In this document: positions 11,436-24,194 of the stretch, piece by piece
How positions within the stretch are numbered: the first letter of the stretch is position 1
How the letters are laid out: the number at the start of each line of letters is the position of its first letter
Origin: Prostheceraeus crozeri
Lineage: Eukaryota > Platyhelminthes > Polycladida > Euryleptidae
Assembly (NCBI GenBank): GCA_907163375.1
Contig: CAJQUW010005372.1
Coordinates: 5,001 to 69,000 of the forward strand
Reading direction: 5' to 3'
DNA: 64,000 nucleotides
Notes under the pieces: generated by a model
Databases searched by the model: none
Told to the model about the DNA's origin: nothing
What the model saw: the letters and a program-made list of their open reading frames with translations, nothing else
Translations under genes and position numbers: made by a program

Positions 11436-13673
11436 ATTTTGATCTGGATGTGTCGAGCAGACGTCTGGACACCCTACATCATAGAAATTGAAGACAATGA
11501 AACCTCTAGAATGGAAGTAAAGCTTCATGCAACGCACAATATTGGCACAAAAATCGCACGCATTTTCACGTGGATAGACTTGTCAACGGCTGAATCATTG
11601 GGCTAGATTCAGTCACATTTCTAATTCTAAGCTTTTCATCGGTGGTTCATGCCCCAAGTTAGTTCCCCAGATGTGCTGCAACCTTAAGTCAATCTCCATT
11701 CTAGTCAACTTCAGATAAACAATCTATTTCTATGGCCTAGATATTGAAGCGTGAAACGATCTCGTTAGCGACAACAACAGTTTTTCAACAATCAACAGAA
11801 GCAAAATTATGCAATATAGGACATCGCAATCTACCTAAAAGTGCACCGATTTCGACGAATAACCCTCGCCCCACTGGGAAGGACGTTTTTCGCCCCTACT
11901 GGTGAATTTTAAACCAAGGCTTGGTTTTAAAGATGGTCACCAGATTTCTAATAGCTTACTTTCTGCGTATTGTGCAACTTTTGAATGAAGGAAAATAAAT
12001 TTGGCACTATACTTTTGGCGTGAGAGCTATTTTAAAATTTGAATTTATGGAATATTTAGAATGATTTCGGCATATATTCACTTCTGATGTATACACCTAT
12101 TTCGGCATTGATCCTTGATGAAATAAGCTGAGATTCCATAAAGGATTCTTCCTATGAATATCAAGATATTCACAAATGCAAAGTTTTTGAATTTGAAATT
12201 ATCTGGTTACTATGCATGCATGTTTGAAATTTAAATTTCGCATTTGATTTTAATTTTTTCTGGAATGGTGTTTTATTCGTCATGCAAAAGGGGGTTGAAG
12301 GGCAGGAGAATCGATTCAAGTTTGAAATAATTTGAAGTAGTAAGGTGGTGCGTTTTTCATCATTACCTCTGTAGTTTATAGAACTGTGAATAAATACAGT
12401 GGCATCCAAATGAAATATAATTCAGTCATTCTACCAATAAAAGCCAGCCATGAACAGTCTTCAATGCACTTCTGTACTATATATTGCTGGAGCAGACCTG
12501 GAAACAGGTCACTCTCATTGACCCGTGATCCGCCGACCCGGGTTGCCCCGTTTTCTAAAATGCACCGGAAGCACCAGTCTCTTACACCGCTATATTGCAA
12601 GCCTTCATGTAACGCATATTTTGACCTTTATATGTGCGATTAATGCCGATAGATAAGCTCCCAACGTTCCAAGTTGCAGCATGCCTATAATTCACTGAAA
12701 GTTGTACCCATAAGCGTTTTTGACTTGTGCTAAAGATGTTGGCATAATTGGCCTAGGAAGCGGAGTACAGCATGTCCGAATTGAATCGGAGAACGAGCTC
12801 ACTAAACGCGAACTTGACATGGATTTCAGTGCATAATCTGATTGATCCACTTATGATTTGATTTATATTCCTTAATTCAAAATGAATAAATTAAATAATT
12901 AATTAAATTAATAAATTACTAATTAGTGAATAATAATTAAATTAATAAATCGAATTAATAAAATAATTAAACAAATTGCTTTGTTTTTGTGTTTCAACAG
13001 AGAGCTACATGCGTACCAGGTATCCTAATCTGTTGGTCTTCGCAGTGATGTAGTGAATCTTCTGAGTCAGCAAGGTAGCCGAGCACATCTTTTCAGAACT
13101 TATCAAAAAGACCTGTCCATTTTTGAGCACTTTAGGGCTACCTTCTTTTCAATAGAGCTTTGTCATCGGTACTTCTGAATTGAAAATGATTAGTCATTCA
13201 GTCATTGTTTCTTGATACATTGTGTGGTTGAAAAGATGCACTTTGTAAGCATTATTTTCAAGGAAGGACAGACAAAAGGTGAATAAAAATAGAGTGTCGG
13301 TTTTGTGTCAAATGATAATGTAATTTGGATGGCTGACAATTTCAACACTAGAGAACACTTGATGATGTATTCAGTTGTTTTGAATATTTTCTATCAGCAT
13401 TCGAAAAATGTATTCAAGTGGTGGATATAAGCCATGTAAGTATTTTTAGAATGTAAACAAAGCATATGATTTTCTGTGCATTGTCACCACCGGTTTGCTA
13501 TAAAAACGTCAATAGCAGGTTCGGGTTGATTTCTAAAGATAGACAGCCAGTCTTTCGAAAATGATCCACTTTTTCTATCTCATAAATTCTTTTTCAACTT
13601 CCTTAATTGAAGTCTATGTGTGCAAGCTACCGAAAGACATGTTGAGATTTGCGGATAAATAGTCTTTAAGTTC
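11436..13673. other. Spacer with an A/T-only-like tract
   Basis: Positions 12866-12975 are an imperfect AATTAA/TAATAAATTA low-complexity tract. A short GC-rich patch at about 12520-12570 holds a 74-codon minus-strand frame (12376-12600) without known motifs. No gene or transposon ends are recognisable in the rest. Confidence 0.45.
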
Positions 13674-14009
13674 GCTTTTGATCGGCGATGTGTAAGACCA
13701 TGTGGTAATGTGGACAAAATTATTCAAAGTGTCTGTGTTTAGCTTTATAGACAAATGCTCATGAACAACTAATGACTTGAAAACATTTCATATCGAATTC
13801 TATGACTACTCTCGACTTTAGAAAAGTTCAAATGCGCAATCTTCAGTCTGCTTCCTATTGGATTAACATACGTGTCTCTTTGACAAGAAGGGGAAACGGG
13901 TAGACCTCGGCAGACGCGTAGATTGGCAGTACGCATAGGGTCCACATCATTATGTGAAAGTCGCAACTTCGGCGTCGTTCCATGCAGAGACTCTCTCCGG
14001 GTGCCGGAC
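13674..14009 (+). mobile_element. Foldback element, copy 3, decayed right half
   Basis: From GATCGGCGATGTG near 13680 to GTGCCGGAC at 14009 the sequence follows the centre and right arm of the element at 41391-42113. It includes diverged forms of the segment containing CTCGGCAGACG and of the CATCATTATGTGAAAG region. The left arm is missing or unrecognisable. Divergence is clearly greater than between copies 1 and 2, so this is the oldest copy in the window. Confidence 0.7.
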
Positions 14010-14111
14010 TATTACTCATGATACTTAAAATCACTCGTCACATTAACGAACACATCATAAAACATGAAAGACATATAAACAGAATTGCATTTTTCCAGAC
14101 CACTTTTCACA

Positions 14112-14240
14112 ATGCCATTTGATCCAACATCAGCCTGGTTCGATGCTACATTGGTGAAAGCGCCAGATAATAACCCTACGTTCGTTGATGCAGTATTTAC
14201 TGAGTATGAATTTGATATTTATTTGATAGCTGAATCTTAA
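14112..14240 (+). CDS. Hypothetical 42-residue acidic small ORF
   Basis: The frame starts with CACAATGC, an acceptable animal initiation context, and begins MPFDPTSAWFDATLV. It is strongly acidic, with about nine Asp/Glu against one Lys. The composition looks protein-like rather than random, but no family is recognised. A GTATTT near 14192 could act as a splice donor, in which case this would be a first exon. There is no supporting neighbour. It may be chance. Confidence 0.2.
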   Translation: MPFDPTSAWFDATLVKAPDNNPTFVDAVFTEYEFDIYLIAES

Positions 14241-16939
14241 GAGCGAAATGTTTTATTAGAATCGATTGAATTTTATTGTATTTTATTGCTATCTGAAATC
14301 AAAGAATTATCTATTTTCAATGGCACTGATACTTTGTCATTCAGCTGAATGCCAGATACTTGTACAATGGTATCATTTTTGTAAATTCTAGACAGGTAGA
14401 AATATTTTCCATCACTTGTAAATGACTAAACTCGATATGAAAGTTGATGACCTTATAATTTGATTATTTTCCGACATATTTTCAGTTCAGGACTTCATGA
14501 TAGACAATAGCGGTAGCTGAACGGAGAACATTAGAGGAATGCAATGAAATTATATAACAATGTTCATGAGCATAACGATGCACATTCAACTGCTTCATGT
14601 TAGTGAAACACTCAAAGATAAGTAGATAAGTGTCGTGATTCGGTTACAGAAATGACGGAGTCCATCGTGCGGAGCAGAGAAATCATTATCATTGTGAAAT
14701 ACACATTCCACGTGTCTCATTCAGTTGCAAAAATTGCCTTTATTGATTTGTTTAAGTTTTCTTAACAGTTTTTTAGGAAAAAATTTAGGAATATGCGTTT
14801 TATAAAGGGTCTTTGAGTTATTGGAATTTATTTGAGTTACCTAGCTAGCACTGTCGATGAATTATAACAAGAACATTAGGAATGTTAGCGATGTCGAAAA
14901 TGAGATATGGCAGCGAACTGCGTTTTATAAGGGTTTATGTGACTTGATTCGTGTGAATGACGCTCAGCGGCTCAGCGAAGAAGTGCACACGTGTACAGTT
15001 TGTAAACAGCATCATTATGCTTCATTCCAACAATAGATCCAGCAACTTCTGCAGACAGTCTGATGTCTCACCGCAAAATTGTTTTCGATATGGACTGTAT
15101 AGCAATTTTTCTCCGTTACAAGAAAAGCGTTGTTCTAGCTTTTGATTCTCGATGTTGAAAGTTGTTAGTGATGTTCACCTGCATGTCTTGCGTCGAGAGT
15201 TGAACTCCTCAATGCAGGCATCCATGTTGTCTACTACGAACTTTATCTCATTGTCTAAGAATGATCCGGTTTCTTATCTGGCCGATCGGATGCCTTCACA
15301 TAACTGTCAGCTGTCGATAACTGAAGAACATTCTTGTTTTTTTGCACATAGTGATGCCCCCGTCAACACGCTACACTGTACGCCGTGCGCTCATAATTCC
15401 GCTTCATTTTGCTCTAACCGTTGAGAGTCCTGGAGTTGTAGCATGGCAATAGGAGTGCAAGTCTAAATTCTACGGACTAGCCTCTAATACTATGACGCTG
15501 TCGTAAGTAGTGTAAAGATGATTGAAAATGTTTCAGATAGTCATTTTCCAAAGCCCCTAATGTTGCTCGAGATGCTTACTAACATTCGGGGTCCTAGTGT
15601 TCTTGATTAGCGGCTTGCATTAGGAGTTTATTCAGCTTACTTTAGGAGCGTGCGGTTTACAGTGTGCCGCAATATAATCTAAGCAGGTTTTCGTCGGATT
15701 TTGTTTGAGACAGATTCTCCGTTGTTGCTACACTGTTAAGCAGAGTGGTCCGTATTGAAGCTAAGAAGAAGTCCGCATCTATAGGTGCGGAGAGTCACTA
15801 TATGGGGACCATGTGGCCGTGTTTACCAAGGGTTCGTATTACTATAGAGTCCATTTTGAAGGTCTAAAGGGGTCCATAGAAAGACTTGAGGATAAAATGA
15901 TCTAAAGATTTATGAGCCGGTTAAATGGTCCTACAATTTTCTACTTACCTTCAGATACCATGCCACTCTAACACCATTCTTCGCTTTCCACCACTTTACT
16001 AAGAGGAAAATTTGTCTTGCAATTCATCGGTTAATTTGTCAATTAATATAAAATACTTTTCAAAATGTTTGCAACTAACATCACCAACGAAGATATTAAC
16101 TTTAAATTTTTTTACAGATTGTTCTAATTCTTATTGACATATGACAATTATCCATATTTTATTCATAATAAATTGAGGCTTAGATGACTTTGTCTGTCAT
16201 TTCAATTTTCAAAGGAGATATTTTGGCAGCTGTGAAGTATGCTGTCAATACTATTGATAAGTTCACCGAACCCGTCTTCTCTTTTGCACCATAAATAAGT
16301 ACCCATCCAGAATGCGGACTGTATTTGTTTCTTCGGAACCTTAGTTGTGACATTTGACCGCGGACATTATCCAGATTTTACACAGAAGTGCATCTTTCTT
16401 GCAACATTTCTTTGGATTACTTTGTATAATTAGTTATTTCATTGTCATATCTGGACAAATTATTTGCAGAGAGCATACAATTCAGAAAATGTGTCTGATG
16501 AATTTCGGACCCTTATTATACGGACCCTTCTATACTCATCATTTTGTCGGACAGTGTACGCAGATTTTGGTCAATTAACAATATTTTCCGCTTGTGCTTC
16601 CCAATATATTTCTGCCTTTACTGCAGAACAGACAATGTAATTCATTGCCTCAGTTTAAATTCTCATTATCATGCATGTTTTATATTATGTGCTGCTCGCA
16701 AATATTCATAACAACATTGGCTACTTCCCTTAGGCATTCACCTCATTACATCGGTGTGCTTATATGTGTGACCTTAGTAGTGCAGATATGACTAAACGAA
16801 TCCCACAACTTGCAATTTACCAAAACTTACGTAAATGCAACGTATGGTCAACCATACAAAAATACGCAACTATTGAGCAAATGAGACATAAATTGCTTGC
16901 CGAGAGTTTCCACCCTGCTGATGTTGAGATCAATAGACA
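14241..16939. other. Spacer with unrecognised short frames
   Basis: Frames at 14957-15145, 15152-15424, 16354-16578, 16594-16791 and 16764-16958 are 62 to 90 codons long. None shows a motif, signal peptide or repeat match that I recognise. The 15700-15900 segment is less AT-rich and repeats GGGGTCC/GGGGACC words, but no ends or inverted repeats could be placed. Confidence 0.4.
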
Positions 16940-17446
16940 GTGGGACTGTACAACGTAGATAATATTGCTGTTTTGAGATTTTCGGCTCCATTATTTGTTA
17001 TTGGACGCGAGATTATTACCAATCTTATTAGTGCTTCCCTTCTTGACTTGTTGACTGTTCTGGTGACACTGAAAGCTAACAGAAGAGAGTTTCCACCCTG
17101 TTTGAAGGATGTGTTGAATGCAGAAAAGTATTCTAAACAGCGACTTCAATTTCAAAGGAAGCGTCAAAATAAATTGGAGCAGGCAATTTCGAAGCCTACG
17201 CTGCACAGCTTGGCATGTCTGTTTTCCTGTGTAGGCCTAAATGGAAGCGTTCGAGGTGAATCCGGTAGTCGCCTTCACATGCCCAGAGGATGTCTACACC
17301 TCACATCTGGGTTCGGTAGGCGTGTCATGCTGTTCGTCGATGGGTTAACGTTTATCGTATACTTCGTGAATAGTGTGAGTGCTATTGAAGCGAACGTGCT
17401 ATTGATCTACGGCGAGGTGCTGAGAATAGGTATCTATGATGTCTGA
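16940..17446 (+). CDS. Unrecognised 168-codon ORF
   Basis: This frame is longer than expected by chance in AT-rich DNA. It contains a basic, glutamine-rich stretch (YSKQRLQFQRKRQNKLEQ) around residues 64-81 and hydrophobic runs near both ends, one around residues 130-145. I recognise no domain. The start Met is arbitrary; a preceding acceptor site was not evident. It could be a transposon remnant or chance. Homology to a protein family would be needed to keep it. Confidence 0.2.
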   Translation: MGLYNVDNIAVLRFSAPLFVIGREIITNLISASLLDLLTVLVTLKANRREFPPCLKDVLNAEKYSKQRLQFQRKRQNKLEQAISKPTLHSLACLFSCVGLNGSVRGESGSRLHMPRGCLHLTSGFGRRVMLFVDGLTFIVYFVNSVSAIEANVLLIYGEVLRIGIYDV

Positions 17447-17869
17447 ATTACTAATAATGACGATAAAATCCTGCCTTCAAACGATTTCTTCGTCAACTTC
17501 ACATGGAGACAATTTGTATAGGTTTGCACTGGACATGGATTATAAGACTGGGATTCTCGCATGGAGTCTTGCGCATGTCCGTTCCCTAGACTGACATGGA
17601 AATAGATTTTACAATCTCACTTGCATAAGAAAGAAATAAAGTTTGAATTTTCAATGTGTACAGTTTGTCTGTACGTTTGTGCAGTTGAGGGCTAAGCAGT
17701 TACATAAAGGGTATCGCCATTTACGGATAATTACACTTAGCTATTGTACCATCGTAGATTTTGATATCAAATCAATTGAATATTATTTTGTAAATCAGTC
17801 ATGAATAAAATCATTAAGTTAAATAAGAGCGATGAGGTCATCAATCCCACGAATTATTAGAGACACTAA

Positions 17870-18680
17870 TGTAAATTAGATAGCAAACAGTTTCGTGACA
17901 CATGGCTTGAGGGAATAAATAAATCACTTTACAAAATTCATCTTCAACCAAATACATGCACAAACTTGAAATACACTGAAAAGTCTAAAATATTAATTGA
18001 CAAAACTGCATTAATAGAACAATTTAGAATAGAATGGATCAGCAGCGGTAGACAATATTAACAGAAATAAAGGGTTTGAACATTTAGAACTATGCAGATT
18101 CCAGTGCCAATTAAAACTGTTCTTGGCAGTAAGTTGATGGATAGAATTGCGATAAAAACAAACAGTTTATATCATAGCAGAAGGGATCAACGGCAGGCTA
18201 GCATATTGACAGACATTAGCTTAGAGCATTTATCTATTTCTTTTGAGCTCTAAATTTTATACATGCACCTATTGTCTGTAAAAAATTGACAACGACAATT
18301 TCAAAGTCAACACAAATTTCTAAGTAATTGAGGATTTCCTGTGCATTTGATAGTTACGAAATCCAAGTATTTACGACTGACTGGGTCATTATGATTATTG
18401 ATAAATTAATTTATTGCTGAACTCATATCAAGTTATTCGAAATCTCATAATGCGACGATAATGCGGTGCTAGATCAAGAGGAGAAACAAATTGGCTAACT
18501 CAGGAATTCACATTGCCGCATTAAAGCCAAGACTGCTCGTTTTACAAATTATTTTATAAAGTATGCATGACACTCAGCTTTAATATGATTTTATTCTGCC
18601 CTTATGATTGTTCCGCTACTTCTGAATTTGTGTTGTGAAGTTTGAATAAAGCAATTATTATTATTATTATTATCAAATTA
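17870..18680 (+). pseudogene. Possible LINE 3' end with ATT tail
   Basis: The segment reads as FRDTWLEGINKSL near 17890, then KSKILIDKTALIEQFRIEWIS to about 18045, followed by broken frames. This resembles the weakly conserved region that follows the reverse transcriptase in several invertebrate LINEs. The stretch ends in GAATAAAGCAATTATTATTATT (18643-18672), an AATAAA-like motif followed by an ATT microsatellite, a common LINE 3' tail. The protein similarity is loose and no core motif is present. Confidence 0.35.
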
Positions 18681-19299
18681 CCTGAACCTGAATCCGTTTA
18701 GATGCAACTACTAGTAGTCTTGTGCTACCTTTGGATGCCCAGATATGATACAACGAATACAGGCATTTAAGGACACTCCATTAAGCTTGCAAGGAAGATA
18801 GACTGTAACTATTCCTAACCACAAAATATTGGCAAGTACTAGCAGTGAACCTGACAGTGGTGACACGCCTTAACGCAACAATTACCGCTATTCAAGTTCG
18901 TGGTCTGGAAACATACAGTGTAGACTGCAGATGCTCATATGGAAAGCTGTCATTATCCACCAACCTATTCAGCAACCGGACTCTAGAGATGTTTCCTGGG
19001 ATGAATGATCCATGGAACAGAAGGCAAATCAATACCAATGCAATCACCGCAACATGCAGCTTCTCCAAACCGACCGCCACCAAGAAATGAATGTTGACAG
19101 ACTTTTTCAATTCATTACCGACCGTGGAGAAAGTGGAAACTTCACAGGTACTATGGTCTCTCCGAAAATGTGAATCCAGTGTGTATCTCATTTCTACTGT
19201 GGGTCTCATCAATCATGCTCTTCAGTTTTAGTTTTGATTGTGGTTGGCCAACTCACTGTCATTACACTGTCATGTTTTCCAGCAATAAAATAACTCAGG

Positions 19300-20345
19300 T
19301 TCAGGTTCAATGCCGCAGTCTGTTCACCGGGCTGTGGTCGTCCGTCGTAGATCGTCAATCCGCGCCTTTCTACGTCTTCCTCTCTGCGCTTGTCCTACAC
19401 TTCGCCTTCGATAGTCGCCAGCACCAGGCTGTTGGGCTCCTCTTCCAAAGAGCGTATTTTGCGCATTTCCACCGCTTGATGGTCTCCAGCAGTCCATTGT
19501 TCTCTGGCACTTTCACTTTGTCGCGCACCTACTCGCTTGCATTCCGCTGACATCAACTGATCCTTTCTAGTCTCCACCAGGTCCACATCTCGAGCTCATT
19601 GTTTTCCTTTCGCAATGTCCCACTCTCTGCTCAGTACGATGCGGTACTCTATATAAAGAACTTCATAAGTTGTTTCTTCAGGCGCAGGCTGATATCTTTG
19701 CTCGTCCATGCACCTACAAGCTGGTAGTTGGCGTTTCTGGCTATGGCCAAGCGCACTATGATGTCTTGCTCACTGCTGCCCTTCTGCGTTACAGTGAATC
19801 CCCGGTACATGAACTGTTGTAAGCAGTTCATCGCTGTCCTACCAACTGCAGCAGGTGATTGTTGCATCTGCTGTTCGGAGACAACCATTGAAGCATTTTT
19901 TGAGGTGTTGATTTGCAGTTCGAATATCTCATTATGCCACTTAAGCAGCTGCCTCGAGCTCCAATTGTATCCGACTGCTCGCCAGTAAAGCTGCGTCATC
20001 AGCTTATCTGATGTTCCACAGCGCACGTCCTGCAACGATTGTACCTGCGCGTTCAGTCAGCTCGGCATCCATTCTTCGCCAGATGTCTTCTGCACACGTG
20101 AGAAAAAGGAGTGGCGACAGAGGGCAGCCTTGTCTTAATCCTCGTTTGAACCTGACTATCTGGCGTGTGGTCTTGACCTTCCCGGATCATGCCGTGTACG
20201 TCGTTGTCTTAGAGGGATTACCAGAACCAAGCTAAATGCGCTGGAAAGCTTAAGTTAGGCATCGACTTCCAGAGGGCGTGATGTTCAACTGAATCAAACA
20301 CCTCTTCATTATCCACGGACATCACCCACAGCTCTTCCCCTTGCC
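19300..20345 (-). pseudogene. LINE reverse transcriptase relic with destroyed YADD
   Basis: Reading the minus strand from 20345 downward gives EEVFDSVEHHALWKS (RT motif A region), then VRFKRGLRQGCPLSPLLF near 20150, a helix ending in TIVAGRALWNIR, and the active-site motif near 20000. There the Tyr of YADD is replaced by an ochre stop (complement of TTA at 20004-20006), leaving stop-ADD. The thumb region and a GFTVTQKGSSEQDIIVRLAIAR segment follow to about 19700. Several frameshifts and stops occur elsewhere. The copy is 5'-truncated just before motif A. The exact clade was not resolved; RTE-like or a related APE LINE is likely. Confidence 0.8.
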
Positions 20346-22104
20346 GACACTGTAGCTATCTTATAATAATACGCTAAATATATGTAGCAAATAGCGTATC
20401 TATATTTCATCTTTGGTTATTACTCGAATAGCATCAAGATAACTTTTAAAGTGTAGCTTCATTCTACCTGCAATCTTTGCAAATACCTGTTTTGAAATGA
20501 TGTTGACAAGTCATAAAATACAAATTTCTACAATTTAGTACTTCCCCTCTCCAACCTGATTGACCTTCTCGTGAAAACGTTTCTGGTGACCGCGGTAAAA
20601 TGCAATGTCACCTGAGGTCTGCATGAATACTGACATTTGATCTGTTTCTTTGGAATGCCGCTATTCCTTCTATTTACCTTCACTCTTGCCTTCACTTTCC
20701 GACAATGAACAGTAATAGTCATGTGACCACGTGCAATTTATGCATGACTTAACAAGTGTCGCTATTCTCTTCACAATCGAGTTCAGTTTTCAATTATCTT
20801 TATGAAAATGGACAGTTGCATGTGACTTTATAAATGTAAGCGAAATGTGTTTGTTTTTCTGATAGTCGAAGCTGCTACCACTCAAAGAAGTGCACTGTAA
20901 AATTGATGAAAACGCAGTGCGGACTCTCACTCTATCCAAAATAGGGCCAAGCAAACAGCAAATTGTCGATGTGATGGCGTGGCAAGTCATCAACACGTGA
21001 AGTAACTGGTTTAGCGTAGTGGCAGCTGTTTTGGGCAGCAATCTAAGTCTTCATGAGCGATGTTTGCCGTCCAGCTTGTGGAAATGAAGTGACCATTTCA
21101 TAACGAAATTAGAAAACAAAATATGCATCATTTATTAGTGAGCCTATTATAAATTCTATTATTTTACACATTTTCTGCTGAAGGAACTACTGCCTGGAAC
21201 AGATGTTGAACAATGCTACATAATACTTTGCATTCTTGAAACTTCGATCCTATGTTTTTGGATTATTAGAAGGACATTAGGGCCAGTTTTGTTCATAAGA
21301 ATATTTTCATTATGTGCATTCATGGTAGTGTCTCACATAGGAAGTGTCCTACCCACCAGTATGCAAGCATACCAAAATGAGGAAAATCCGAGAGAATGCC
21401 TCAAGCTATTAACTATTTTTCTATCACTTTTTTTGTCCATATTGAAGTCACAAAAACACTGCTCGCGTAACAATGCATCGCATGTTGCAACATTCTCTTT
21501 CAGTTTTGCTGTTACACTTCCCGCATCGACCTCGGTGAGAATCGATTTTTATCAAGTGGAGGCCGTCTGATATCTTTCACAACATTCGAGATTGTCTCGC
21601 TCGGTGCATTTTGTTTGGTAGGGCATCCCATGAACATTCAGATACATCTGAGCGATAATTCTTTGAAAAACCAATAAATCTGAAACGTTGCCGTATTTCG
21701 TTTTATACAGTATACCCATGCACTTTGCAAGAAATTTCTAGACACCATGAAAAAATGGGATGCCACCACTTTGATCTCAGATAGATGCTATACAATGTAA
21801 ATCGCTGGATACGAAAATTACACACAAACATATATCAAAATCGCATGTAATTTGAAACTAACATCTGATACGAGATTCTCGTATGTTTACAGAGATCTGG
21901 TATGTTTTTCATACGAAATGTCACTTACTTTTGTATGTAATTGGTATGTAGCAATACGAACTATTCTATCTGTGATTGGCTGTTTTACACTGAAATACGA
22001 GTTGTTGGTATATAATATATTTTATATACGAGACCCGATGCAAATTCATCTTCATTCGCATGCCTCTGGTATGCCATTGGTATGTAGAGCTTTAAGTCAC
22101 ATAG

Positions 22105-22107
<3 letters not shown>
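20346..22107. other. Spacer, AT-rich, no gene recognised
   Basis: Frames up to 93 codons (21289-21570) lack recognisable motifs. Between about 21870 and 22090 the words GGTATGT and ATACGA recur many times, a weak repeat structure that leads into the AT microsatellite. Further TCGTATGTAAAGC and ATACGAAAAGC motifs occur near 22700, so the same loose repeat may flank the microsatellite on both sides. Confidence 0.4.

Positions 22108-22161
<54 letters not shown>
22108..22161. repeat. (AT)27 microsatellite
   Basis: This is an uninterrupted alternating AT run of 54 bp. It creates a spurious Ile-Tyr repeat in one plus-strand frame. Length polymorphism is expected. Confidence 0.97.
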
Positions 22162-22163
<2 letters not shown>

Positions 22164-22880
22164 CATACTACTGTCAAATTATTTTTTTCAGTAATACCAG
22201 ACGTGAATACTTCGTTTTTGATAGTGTGATATTTTACTAGATTATATTAATTGTGAATTTTATGCTCTGCGAGTCTGTCGTCATTGCTACTTGTCTAGCA
22301 ACATTAACAGGACGCTATACTTAATAAAACCAAGTTGATTAACATGAATTCATTCAAACGATACTTCTTGTGCAATCATACTGACTTATATATCTCAAAC
22401 ACAACTATTTTTGCGTTCATGAATTATAATGTGTTTTTATTTGGGATTGATAATATGCTTAATTGCAAAATTACATAATGCATAATTGTTGATGGTTGAA
22501 TACATATTGATTATTTATGAAATGCCTTAGACTTACATGTGTTAAAATCGATTTTAGTACTGAAAGTATAACTCTTGAATGTCATTATCTCACTACTTAC
22601 AAAACAGTATTAACATCAGTGTGATCTTTATTGAAAAAAGGCTTTAAATCAACATACTTTAGACATAATAGATGTTTTTTTTAACATTGTGCTGGTATGC
22701 CTTTCGTATGTAAAGCATGGCACAGTTGAAATATCATACGAAAAGCAAGTGTAATTAGAAAATTAGTTACATGACATTTTATAGTAAACAGTAAGTTTTC
22801 TAGCTTAATTGATTGAATTTGCTTCCTATATCATTAACTATTTCTCTATGTTACATGTTGGCCCAGTAAGGGTCTAGTCG

Positions 22881-23549
22881 TTAAATGGGATTAGATCTTG
22901 CCGACCAGTCTAAGGTTCGTATTCCTGCCTGCCTTTTATATAATTGAGTTGCCCTGGCACGATGGCATGGAGCGTTGTCATCCATGAGAATCCAATCAGA
23001 TGATGCATCACCGAAACTGAACGCTAAGGATAAACATGTTCTTCGAGCACTCGAACGTAGCGCTCGGAGTTCATGTCTTCCCTCATGCTGCGGACAGCGA
23101 TCATCACTCAAGATGGCTCCCCAGAGGAACAATATCCTGCAATTGTCCTGTCCTGACTCCTCGATGTAAAAAACGATCAGGAATGTCTTGCCCAAACTTC
23201 AACCAACGCCACTGTAGTCTCAGTTTCTTGTGTCACTCGGACATATTCAGCTTCAATGGTCTCTTACGACTGGTGTAGTTCAGCTCCTTAAGTCGTCTCT
23301 AAACAGCTGTCCTGGAAAGATTTGAACTTGCTGAAAGCTCAGATAGAGGCAGAGGGATCACTATCGACCACACTGGTGATGTAGCGATTTGAAAGACCTT
23401 CCATCAGGCCGCTGACAGCCTCTTCGCAACCAAATATAAATAGTACTTTTGGGGAACTTTAACTGTTCCGACACTGTGGCAACTGGCCGGCCACTTCGGC
23501 ACAGAGCCTCAGCTTGACTTCTAAGATAACCTTTCTGGCAACCTTTCAC
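22881..23549 (-). pseudogene. Tc1/mariner-like transposase relic
   Basis: On the minus strand, 23549-23361 encodes an N-terminal helix-turn-helix (SGRPVATVSEQLKFPKSTIY). Broken frames continue through 23350-23200 (EAEYVRVTQET). 22881-23195 gives WGAILS, the first part of the catalytic region, then WILMDDNAPCHRARATQLYK followed by AGIRTLDWSARSNPI. The MDDNAPCHRA and DWSARS-NP motifs are the second catalytic Asp region and the PARSPDLNPIE region of Tc1 elements. The SPDL residues are deleted, and the frame stops just after NPI, before the final catalytic residue's helix. Several frameshifts are present. No terminal inverted repeats were located. Confidence 0.82.
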
Positions 23550-23808
23550 TACAACAGTTCACATGTTACTGAGAGACACAAAACAAATGAAATGAATGAA
23601 TTCGATGCTTTTCGATTATTGTGTTTCATATCCCCGCTAATCTGACACGTTAAGGAATCCATACCGACCGTCAGTGTCATCTGTGTGACACGTCAATCAT
23701 CGCCGTGCCCTCTCTGGCTATCATGCGGCATTGCAGAGCATGTTGCACGCACCGGTACGGTTTGGTCATACAAGCGATTTTGGAAGCAGTTCCCCCCACG
23801 CAGATGAA

Positions 23809-24194
23809 GTTAGCGGAACCACCTTTATCTTTAAACTTGAATTTCTCGATAACGACTACGAATTTGTGGAATCTGATCAAGGGGCTGAAATCGAGAAAAT
23901 AAAAATCAGCAAGTAAAATAAAGAAGAATCACGCTGTAATAAAAAATGGTTCCCTAACTTCACACGTACATGAAAATGTTGCAATACTACCGTTTTTAAC
24001 CGCATTGTTGTGAAAAATGAAGTATATATTTGTGATCAGAGCCACAAATTGGAACACGGTGATGACAAAATAAAATTGATTTACTGCGCCTATCAGCGAA
24101 ACTTAGTTAAGCGTTCTCTTCGTTAACTTCACAACGGAACCACTATTTGTAAACTTGAATTTCTCAATAACGGCTGCTAATTTGTGGAATCTGA
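23809..24194 (+). repeat. Two direct copies of a ~65-bp sequence
   Basis: Positions 23809-23875 and 24133-24194 share GTTA followed by CGGAACCAC, AAACTTGAATTTCTC, ATAACG and AATTTGTGGAATCTGA, with scattered mismatches. The copies are about 320 bp apart in the same orientation. They look like an old local duplication. No open frame is shared. Confidence 0.6.

Noticed and set aside
19170..19550. A 126-codon plus-strand frame
   Set aside because: It overlaps the 3' part of a minus-strand LINE relic and has no motif of its own.
21852..22229. A 125-codon plus-strand frame spanning the AT microsatellite
   Set aside because: Its middle is an Ile-Tyr repeat created by the AT run, and the flanks show no motif.
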